In this document: piece after piece, positions 1 to 6,762 of the stretch
Layout of the letters: every line of letters begins with the position of its first letter
How positions within the stretch are numbered: position 1 is the stretch's first letter
NCBI GenBank assembly: GCA_017998735.1
Contig: JAGOCN010000065.1
Location: 1-7,766 of the forward strand
Source of the DNA: Giesbergeria sp.
GTDB lineage: Bacteria > Pseudomonadota > Gammaproteobacteria > Burkholderiales > Burkholderiaceae_C
Direction of reading: 5' to 3'
DNA: 7,766 bases
Program-made: the position numbers and the translations under genes
Notes under the pieces: model-generated
Databases searched by the model: none
Told to the model about the DNA's origin: nothing
The model's input: the letters and a program-made list of their open reading frames with translations, nothing else

Positions 1-1850
<1,850 letters not shown>

Positions 1851-1987
1851 GGGGCGTATGGCAGGTATGGCAAAAAGAGGCGTGTTCACTCGCAAAGCTT
1901 CGCCTGCAAGCACTGGGAGGCGAGTCTAACACTCCTGTAATTATTAATTTATAGTTTTGGAGAGCCTGCTTTGGTACATTCGCCACC
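1851..1987. promoter_or_regulatory. Divergent promoter region between methylmalonyl-CoA mutase and gntR
   Basis: This 137-bp gap separates the two divergent start codons. An AT-rich core at about 1939-1957 stands out from the GC-rich flanks. On the plus strand TATAGT (1950-1955) is a good -10 candidate for gntR, giving a leader of about 25 nt; no convincing -35 precedes it. On the minus strand TATAAA (1948-1953) is a -10 candidate for the mutase, with a leader of roughly 90 nt. The two would overlap, so a regulator bound here could affect both genes. Weak inverted repeats flank the core: GAGT/ACTC (1922-1925 and 1931-1934) and TGGT/ACCA (1972-1975 and 1985-1988). Neither is long enough to call an operator. 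The promoter location is inferred from base composition and gene orientation. Confidence 0.45.
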
Positions 1988-2623
1988 ATGTCCGCTGCCA
2001 TTCTGACCCCCCGTGCCCTGTACCAGGAAGTTGCCGAGCAATTGCGCCAGCGCATCTTCAGCCGCGAGCTCCAACCCGGCAGCTGGATCGATGAACTGAA
2101 AATTGCAGAAGATTTCGGCATCAGCCGCACGCCCCTGCGCGAAGCGCTGAAGGTGCTGGCCGCCGAGGGACTGGTGACCATGAAGATGCGGCGCGGCGCC
2201 TATGTCACCGAAATGTCGGAAAAAGACCTGCGCGATGTCTACCACCTGCTCAGCCTGCTGGAGAGCGACGCGGCCGGTGTGGTGGCGCGTACCGCCACGC
2301 CCGGCCAGCTGGGCATCCTGCATGCGCTGCACGACGGGCTGGCAGCGGCCGTAAACGAGCGCGACCTGTTCTTTGCCCTGAACGAGCAGTTTCACATGCA
2401 GCTGCTGGAGATGGCCGACAACCGCTGGCGCAAACAGATGGTGGGCGACCTGCGCAAGGTGATGAAGCTCAACCGCCACCACTCGCTGCTCAAGCAGGGC
2501 CGCATTGAGGAGTCCCTGGTCGAGCATGCCGCCCTTCTGGCGGCACTGACCGCACGCGACAGCCAGGCCACCGTGGCCGCCATGCAGCAGCATTTTGCGC
2601 ACGGGCTGGAGGCGGCAGCCTGA
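1988..2623 (+). CDS. GntR-family transcriptional regulator, FCD (FadR-type) subfamily
   Basis: A 211-residue DNA-binding regulator of normal length for the family. Residues about 10-75 form the winged helix-turn-helix, with the typical run IAEDFGISRTPLREALKVLA at 39-58 and the wing MRRGAYVTEM at 67-76. Residues about 80-210 are the all-helical FCD effector domain. Its usual metal/ligand positions look largely present: His136 (in NEQFHMQLL), His180 (VEH) and His202 (QQHF), with Asn132 where many members have Asp. The effector cannot be read from sequence; organic acids are common in this subfamily. Divergent placement suggests it controls the neighbouring methylmalonyl-CoA mutase and itself, perhaps in response to a propionate-pathway metabolite (inference). 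The ATG at 1988 is the only good start. A GGAG lies 25 nt upstream, too far to act as its ribosome site, so initiation looks weak. Confidence 0.92.
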   Translation: MSAAILTPRALYQEVAEQLRQRIFSRELQPGSWIDELKIAEDFGISRTPLREALKVLAAEGLVTMKMRRGAYVTEMSEKDLRDVYHLLSLLESDAAGVVARTATPGQLGILHALHDGLAAAVNERDLFFALNEQFHMQLLEMADNRWRKQMVGDLRKVMKLNRHHSLLKQGRIEESLVEHAALLAALTARDSQATVAAMQQHFAHGLEAAA

Positions 2624-2637
2624 CACCGACCTGTGCA

Positions 2638-2688
2638 AGCTGCTGCGGGCCGCACAAGTCAGCAGCAGCTGGAGTGAATTTCTTTTGC
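2638..2688 (+). terminator. Hairpin downstream of gntR, possible terminator
   Basis: AGCTGCTGC (2638-2646) and GCAGCAGCT (2662-2670) form a perfect 9-bp inverted repeat with a 15-nt loop, starting 14 nt after the gntR stop. A T-rich stretch (TTTCTTTT, about 2680-2687) follows some 10 nt past the stem rather than directly. This makes it an imperfect intrinsic terminator; it may instead be a 3'-end stabilising hairpin. An alternative smaller stem, TGCG/CGCA, can form inside the loop region. Confidence 0.4.
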
Positions 2689-2750
2689 CTTGCGGTGCCT
2701 GTGCCGCGCAGGATGGCGCCGCTGTTCGCACCGCACCAGGTTGAACCTTG

Positions 2751-2812
2751 AACTCCTGTTTTGATAGCTGCTGGCGCAATCCTGTAAAGGGCTGGAGCCT
2801 TATTTGACTGTA
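2751..2812 (+). repeat. Candidate Comamonadaceae-type intergenic repeat element
   Basis: The stretch from AACTCCTG (2751) through TTTTGATAGCTGCTGGCGC (about 2759-2777) to GGGCTGGAGCC (about 2789-2799) and TTATTTGACTG (2800-2810) resembles a short dispersed intergenic element I recall from Polaromonas, Acidovorax and relatives. That family starts near TGATAGCTGCT, has a GCGC-containing partly self-complementary middle, and ends in an AGAGCC-TATTTGAC-like segment. This copy has a degenerate dyad (GCTGGCGC and GCTGGAGC flank the centre). Only one copy is seen in this window, so the repeat call rests on recollection of the family, not on copies observed here. Confidence 0.5.
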
Positions 2813-2847
2813 TTTTTTGCCCATCGCCCTAACCCGGCAAGGGGATA
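2804..2847 (+). promoter_or_regulatory. Possible dusA promoter elements and ribosome binding site
   Basis: TTGACT (2804-2809) is a five-of-six match to a sigma70 -35 box and lies at the end of the repeat-like element. The matching -10 is poor: CCTAAC (2828-2833) at 18-bp spacing is the best I see. AAGGGG (2839-2844) is a clear Shine-Dalgarno; its AAGG core is 5 nt before the ATG at 2848, favouring that start over ATG 2857. The ribosome site is well supported and the promoter is weakly supported. Confidence 0.35.
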
Positions 2848-3963
2848 ATGCACGCCATGTCTTTTGCCACCGCCGTACCCGCCGCGCCTGTTTCTGGCGC
2901 TTTGCCTTCTTTCAACCCCTGGCGCCTGTCGGTGGCGCCGATGATGGACTGGACCGACCGCCACTGCCGCTACCTGCACCGGCTGCTCAGCCGCCATGTG
3001 CTGCTGTACACGGAAATGGTCAACAGCGGTGCCATCCTGCACGGAGGCACCGAGCGGCACCTGCGCTTCAATGCCGAAGAGCACCCGGTGGCCTTGCAGC
3101 TGGGCGGCAGCGAGCCGGCCACGGTGGCCGCGGCAGCGCGCCTGGGCGAGCAATGGGGTTACGGCGAAATCAACCTCAACTGCGGCTGCCCGAGCGAACG
3201 CGTGCAGCGCGGCGCATTTGGCGCCTGCCTGATGCGCGAGCCGCAACTGGTGGCCGATTGCGTCAAGGCCATGGTGGACGTGGTGCGGGTGCCGGTCACG
3301 GTCAAGCACCGCATCGGCCTGGACCGCAGCGAAGACTATGCGCTGGTGCGCGATTTTGTCGGCACGGTGGCCGAAGCCGGTTGCAGCACCTTCATCGTCC
3401 ATGCCCGCAATGCCTGGCTCAAAGGCCTGAGCCCGAAGGAAAACCGCGACATTCCGCCCCTGCGCTACGGCGTGGTGGCGCAGCTCAAGCGCGATTTTCC
3501 GGCGCTGACCATTGCCATCAATGGCGGAATAGCCACGGATGCCACGGTGCTGGAGCAGCTGGCGCTGGTGGACGGCGTGATGGTGGGGCGCGAGGCCTAC
3601 CACAACCCCTGGTGGCTGTCGGACTGGGACGAACGCTTTTACGGTGCAGCACCTTTCACGCACACGCGTGACGACATCGAAGAGGCCATGGTGCAGTACA
3701 TGGAGCGCGAAGCCAGCAGCCATGGCACGCCGTGGCCGGCCATTGCACGCCACATGCTGGGGTTGCGCCACGGCCTGCGCGGCGCGCGGCGCTGGCGCCA
3801 GGTGTGGAGTGACCACCACCTCAAGGACACGCCGCCGCGCGCCGTCATGGCGCTGGCGCGCGCGGCAGCCCAGGCAGCTGCGGAGGCACCACCGCCGCCA
3901 CTGAATGCAGAGCCTGACTGCGTCTCTTCGGCAAGGTCAGCTGCAGCACCCTTGCATTCCTGA
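2848..3963 (+). CDS. dusA: tRNA-dihydrouridine(20/20a) synthase DusA
   Basis: FMN-dependent enzyme that reduces uridine to dihydrouridine at D-loop positions 20/20a of tRNAs with NADPH. Assignment to DusA rather than DusB or DusC comes from family stretches: VAPMMDWTDRHCRY (29-42), LLYTEMV (52-58), HPVALQLGGS (79-88), and IVHARNAWLKGLSPKENRDI (183-202). Cys114 in GCPSERVQ is the expected catalytic acid; Lys153 and Arg155 in VKHRIGLD (152-159) and His185 in the HAR motif match flavin and active-site positions. INGGI (224-228) and GVMVGREAYHNP (243-254) are the phosphate-binding end of the TIM barrel. The helical C-terminal domain follows. At 371 residues it is somewhat longer than typical (about 330-345); the excess is a 20-residue N-terminal lead and an Ala/Pro-rich tail after about residue 330. 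ATG 2857 is an alternative start. It looks like a stand-alone gene. Confidence 0.95.
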   Translation: MHAMSFATAVPAAPVSGALPSFNPWRLSVAPMMDWTDRHCRYLHRLLSRHVLLYTEMVNSGAILHGGTERHLRFNAEEHPVALQLGGSEPATVAAAARLGEQWGYGEINLNCGCPSERVQRGAFGACLMREPQLVADCVKAMVDVVRVPVTVKHRIGLDRSEDYALVRDFVGTVAEAGCSTFIVHARNAWLKGLSPKENRDIPPLRYGVVAQLKRDFPALTIAINGGIATDATVLEQLALVDGVMVGREAYHNPWWLSDWDERFYGAAPFTHTRDDIEEAMVQYMEREASSHGTPWPAIARHMLGLRHGLRGARRWRQVWSDHHLKDTPPRAVMALARAAAQAAAEAPPPPLNAEPDCVSSARSAAAPLHS

Positions 3964-4187
3964 GCGATCAGGCCCTGGTTTGATCCTGCGCAATGCCTGC
4001 GGGCCGGGATGAGCCTGCGTCCTACAGGCGGCATGTTCTTTTGAGCGCGTTTGGACAGGTGCCAGCGCTTCAGAATGCGTTTCCATGGTCCTGAATTCGC
4101 TGGACCACGCTGCTGGATTTTTGGGTGCATGGCTGCAAAAAAAGCCAGCTTCTGAAGGTTGCAACAAGTCGCAAAGGAGACACGGTT

Positions 4188-4226
4188 ATGTCAATGAAGA
4201 GTCAAATATCCATCTTGCGAGATTGA
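4188..4226 (+). CDS. Possible 12-residue small ORF/leader peptide upstream of phaZ
   Basis: ATG at 4188 opens a 12-codon frame (MSMKSQISILRD) ending in TGA at 4224-4226. AAAGGAGA (4173-4180) gives an AGGAG core 8 nt before the ATG, a better ribosome site than that of any full-length gene in the window. It lies 170 bp before phaZ. The peptide has no known family that I recognise. It could be a real small protein, a leader peptide, the start of a decayed gene whose body is lost, or chance. No promoter is clear; GTTGCAAC (4158-4165) is a perfect palindrome just upstream of the ribosome site. Confidence 0.25.
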   Translation: MSMKSQISILRD

Positions 4227-4354
4227 TATTTGTTGGCCGTGCTGCCATGGAATCTGCATTTTTCATTCGCACTGCCCATTTTTTCCCTGCACTCGAATCC
4301 ACGAAATTTTTCGGCCCAGTGACCCATCCTTAGCGACTGCAGCGTAGGTAACGA

Positions 4355-4396
4355 GTTGCTGTTATATTGCACTGCAACATTTTTGAGAAACGCCCC
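4355..4396 (+). promoter_or_regulatory. phaZ promoter with TTGCA-C-TGCAA palindrome (candidate PhaR-type operator)
   Basis: TATATT (4363-4368) is a reasonable -10, placing transcription start near 4375 and a leader of about 22 nt before ATG 4397; no good -35 is visible. TTGCACTGCAA (4367-4377) is a perfect 11-bp palindrome around a central C, overlapping the -10 and start point, where a bound repressor would block polymerase. A wider inverted pair GTTGC/GCAAC (4355-4359 and 4374-4378) encloses it. TGC-containing palindromes are described for PhaR, the PHB-sensing repressor of phasin genes in Paracoccus and Ralstonia; assigning this site to PhaR is inference. The ribosome site is weak (GAGA, 4385-4388). 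Confidence 0.4.
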
Positions 4397-5860
4397 ATGC
4401 TTTACCAAGTCTACGAAAACCAGCGCTCCCTGATGGAGCCCTTTGCTGATTTCGCCCACGCCACTGCAAAACTGTTCAGCAACCCTGGATCGGTCTTTGC
4501 AAAAACGCCTTTGTCGCAGCGCATCGCAGCCGCCTACGATCTGGTGTACCGCCTGGGCAAGGACTATGAAAAGCCGGAATTCAACATCCCCACCGTAGAT
4601 GTCGATGGCGTGGGCGTGGCCATCCATGAGCGCATTGAAATCGACCTGCCCTTTTGCGAACTGCGCCGTTTCAAGCGATTCTCGGACGACCCTGCCACCC
4701 TCACCAAGCTCAAGACACAGCCAGTGGTGCTGGTGGTGGCGCCGCTGTCCGGCCACTACGCAACGCTTTTGCGTGACACCGTGCGCACCATGCTCAAGGA
4801 CCACAAGGTCTACATCACCGACTGGAAAAACGCCCGTCTGGTGCCGCTGTCGGAAGGTGAATTCCACCTGGACGACTATGTCAACTATGTAGAAGACTTC
4901 ATCCGCCACCTGCAGGGCAAATACGGCAACTGCCATGTGGTCAGTGTGTGCCAGCCCACGGTGCCGGTGCTGGCCGCAGTCTCGCTGATGGCCTCGCGGG
5001 GTGAAACCACGCCTCTGTCGATGACGATGATGGGTGGCCCGATCGACGCACGCCGCTCGCCCACCGGCGTGAACGACCTGGCTGTCAAGCGCAGCTATGA
5101 GTGGTTCGAGAACAACGTGATTTACCGGGTGCCAAACAATTTTCCGGGTACCGGCCGCCGCGTCTACCCAGGCTTCCTGCAGTACACCGGCTTTGTGGCC
5201 ATGAACCCGGACCGCCATACCAGCAGCCATTACGACTATTTCAAGGACCTGATCAAGGGCGACGACACCAGTGCCGCTGCCCACCGCAAGTTCTATGACG
5301 AGTACAACGCCGTTCTGGACATGGACGCCGACTACTACCTTGAAACCATCAAGACCGTTTTTCAGGAATACAAGCTGGTCAATGGCAACTGGGAAGTGCG
5401 TTCACCCGAAGGTGTTCTCGAACTGGTGCGCCCCCAGGACATCAAGACCACTGCGGTGTTCACGGTAGAAGGTGAACTGGACGATATTTCAGGCAAGGGC
5501 CAGACCCAGGCTGCGCACACCTTGTGCGCGGGCGTTCCTGAAGAGCACAAGCGCCACCTTGAAGCCAAGGGCGCTGGACATTACGGCATTTTCAGCGGCC
5601 GCCGCTGGCGCGAAAACGTGTACCCCAACCTGCGCCAGTTCATTCTGGACAATGAAACTGCCAAACCTGCAGTGATGGCCCCCATTGCAGCCGAGCCAGA
5701 AGCGGCAGTCACTGCGCTGGCCAAGGCCACCACTGCTGCAGTGGTGACCACTTCAGCGGTGCAGCCTTCCGTGGTGGTGCAGCGCACGGCAATTCCGGCA
5801 ACTTCGGCAGAAATGCCTGCCGAACCAGCGACTGGTTCTACCGGCGGCACGCGCAAATAA
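4397..5860 (+). CDS. phaZ: Intracellular polyhydroxybutyrate depolymerase
   Basis: Hydrolyses or thiolyses PHB inside storage granules, releasing hydroxybutyrate units when carbon is scarce. It belongs to the intracellular Ralstonia PhaZ1-type family (alpha/beta hydrolase with a Cys nucleophile). From ATG 4397 it is 487 residues with no signal peptide. The start MLYQVYENQRSLMEPF is typical of the family. Cys185 in VVSVCQPTVP, Asp362 in EGELDDISGKG and His395 in GAGHYGIFSGRRWR match the Ralstonia PhaZa1 triad (Cys183, Asp355, His388) with a steady small offset. The catalytic part ends near residue 422; the remaining 65 residues are Ala/Thr/Val/Pro-rich low complexity, making the protein about 65 longer than the Ralstonia enzyme (419). 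An upstream in-frame TTG at 4367 is part of the promoter palindrome and is not used as the start. Likely transcribed alone or with the downstream ferredoxin gene. Confidence 0.96.
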   Translation: MLYQVYENQRSLMEPFADFAHATAKLFSNPGSVFAKTPLSQRIAAAYDLVYRLGKDYEKPEFNIPTVDVDGVGVAIHERIEIDLPFCELRRFKRFSDDPATLTKLKTQPVVLVVAPLSGHYATLLRDTVRTMLKDHKVYITDWKNARLVPLSEGEFHLDDYVNYVEDFIRHLQGKYGNCHVVSVCQPTVPVLAAVSLMASRGETTPLSMTMMGGPIDARRSPTGVNDLAVKRSYEWFENNVIYRVPNNFPGTGRRVYPGFLQYTGFVAMNPDRHTSSHYDYFKDLIKGDDTSAAAHRKFYDEYNAVLDMDADYYLETIKTVFQEYKLVNGNWEVRSPEGVLELVRPQDIKTTAVFTVEGELDDISGKGQTQAAHTLCAGVPEEHKRHLEAKGAGHYGIFSGRRWRENVYPNLRQFILDNETAKPAVMAPIAAEPEAAVTALAKATTAAVVTTSAVQPSVVVQRTAIPATSAEMPAEPATGSTGGTRK

Positions 5861-5888
5861 GGGCAAATAAAGCGCCAAGAAAACGCCA

Positions 5889-5932
5889 AGCCATTGAAAG
5901 ATGCTGCCTGGCTGTTTTTTTACAGGTGCCAG
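5889..5932 (+). terminator. Terminator-like hairpins between phaZ and the RnfB-like gene
   Basis: AGCCA (5889-5893) pairs with TGGCT (5909-5913), followed by G and seven Ts (5914-5921): a weak intrinsic terminator with a 5-bp stem and 15-nt loop. The 3' arm can instead pair downstream: CTGGC-TGT (5908-5915) with ACA-GCCAG (5922-5924 and 5928-5932), 8 bp with a GGT bulge and the Ts in the loop, followed by TTTT. The two structures share bases 5909-5913 and cannot coexist. The stem of the first is short, so read-through into the next gene is plausible. Confidence 0.4.
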
Positions 5933-5947
5933 TTTTGAAAGTTATTG

Positions 5948-6598
5948 GTGGTGTCTGAAGCTGTATTGATTTTGTCCGGTGTGGCAGCGCAGGTGGATGC
6001 CGTGTTGCCACAGACCCAATGCACCCGCTGCGGATACCCCGATTGCGCCCACTACGCGCAGGCAGTGTCTTTGCAGCAGGCAGGCATTGACCAGTGCCCT
6101 CCTGGCGGCGTGGAAGGCGTCAGGCGCATTGCTGCAGTTATGCAGGTGCCGCCAAAGTTGCTCAACAGCGAATTTGGTGTTGAATCACCCCGCACTTTGG
6201 CCTCCATTGATGAAAACTGGTGCATTGGTTGCACGCTGTGCCTGGACGCATGCCCTGTGGATGCCATTGTGGGTGCCAGCAAACGCATGCACACCGTGGT
6301 GGCAGAGCACTGCACAGGTTGCGAACTGTGCATCCCTGTTTGTCCGGTCGATTGCATCGAACTGGTGCCTGCAGGCGATGGCAATGCCACAGGCTGGGTT
6401 GCCTGGTCGCCAGCCCAGGCAGACAATGCACGCATGCGCCATGTGCAGTACCAAAAAAGACAGCGGTTGTCTGCAAAGCACGCTGCAGAGACTGAAGACG
6501 CTGTTTCTGGTGCTTCTTCAAGTCGTGCCGATGTCAAAAAGGAAGCAATTCGATTGGCTTTGGCCAAAGCACGCAATGCAGCTGCCGTTGATTGGTAG
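5948..6598 (+). CDS. RnfB-like soluble iron-sulfur protein (ferredoxin)
   Basis: Electron-transfer protein of about 216 residues. Domains in order: an Fe-S domain of the RnfB/Fdh type with Cys25, Cys28, Cys33 and Cys50 (CTRCGYPDC, then QCPPGG); a bacterial 2x[4Fe-4S] ferredoxin module with CIGCTLCLDACP (92-103) and CTGCELCIPVCP (122-133); and an Ala/Lys-rich C-terminal tail (from about residue 165) likely to be disordered or helical. It resembles RnfB/RsxB subunits but lacks their N-terminal membrane helix, and no other rnf genes are visible, so it is probably a stand-alone cytoplasmic ferredoxin; its partner is unknown. A TGA at 5936-5938 limits the start to TTG 5945, GTG 5948 or GTG 5951; GTG 5948 sits 6 nt after GAAAG (5937-5941) and is preferred. 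GC appears lower than in neighbouring genes. It follows phaZ by 87 bp on the same strand. Confidence 0.9.
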   Translation: MVSEAVLILSGVAAQVDAVLPQTQCTRCGYPDCAHYAQAVSLQQAGIDQCPPGGVEGVRRIAAVMQVPPKLLNSEFGVESPRTLASIDENWCIGCTLCLDACPVDAIVGASKRMHTVVAEHCTGCELCIPVCPVDCIELVPAGDGNATGWVAWSPAQADNARMRHVQYQKRQRLSAKHAAETEDAVSGASSSRADVKKEAIRLALAKARNAAAVDW

Positions 6599-6762
6599 AC
6601 AAGCTTTGGTTTTTGCTTTAATAAATAATCTGTAAGTTACATTCAATGCTTTAAAGTATGTTGCTTTTGTTCTCGAATATCTGCACAAGATTCTGAACAA
6701 GGCGTTTCCAATACCCTGTGCTGGTGCAGTCCAGGCCCATGCCCTCCTGGATAATGGCAGCC
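6599..6762. other. AT-richer gap holding the probable dapC promoter
   Basis: This 164-bp gap is AT-rich in its first two thirds (about 6607-6700), unlike the coding sequence around it, and probably contains the dapC promoter. No box pair is convincing: TTACAT (6637-6642) with TATGTT (6657-6662) has a spacer of only 14 bp, and TTGTTC (6667-6672) has no good -10. A short AAGC/GCTT dyad (6601-6604 and 6615-6618) just after the upstream stop is too weak to call a terminator. Confidence 0.35.

Larger units (their letters stand above)
3964..4396. other. 433-bp intergenic region between dusA and phaZ
   Basis: No full-size gene is convincing here on either strand, and I see no tRNA. The first part (to about 4150) is GC-rich and holds small dyads: TGGTCC/GGACCA (4086-4091 and 4102-4107) and TGGCT/AGCCA (4130-4134 and 4143-4147). 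Neither has a following T-run, so no dusA terminator is identified. A strong Shine-Dalgarno and a 12-codon ORF lie at 4173-4226. The rest (4227-4396) is lower in GC with several T-runs, a palindrome CGAAATTTTTCG (4302-4313), and CTGCA at 4254, 4287, 4337 and 4372. The last of these belongs to the palindrome at the phaZ promoter. An open frame at 4085-4333 (82 codons) has no ribosome site and no recognisable family. Confidence 0.6.

Noticed and set aside
1949..2824. 291-codon open frame on the minus strand across gntR
   Set aside because: It is antisense to a clear GntR/FCD protein and extends through the hairpin and repeat-like element; no ribosome site and no domain.
2800..3819. 339-codon open frame on the minus strand across dusA
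   Set aside because: It is antisense to dusA, which carries all the catalytic motifs; composition is that of a shadow frame.
4130..4147. TGGCT/AGCCA dyad as a dusA terminator
   Set aside because: Short stem, A-run in the loop rather than a T-run after the stem, and about 170 bp beyond the dusA stop.
4085..4333. 82-codon open frame in the dusA-phaZ gap
   Set aside because: No ribosome site, no family resemblance, and its coding-like bias is poor; it overlaps the better-supported short ORF at 4188 in another frame.
4367..4396. TTG at 4367 as the phaZ start
   Set aside because: It lies within the promoter palindrome and has no ribosome site, and the ATG at 4397 gives the N-terminus typical of the family.
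4202..5284. 360-codon open frame on the minus strand across phaZ and its upstream region
   Set aside because: It is antisense to phaZ, whose catalytic triad is intact, and has no recognisable family.
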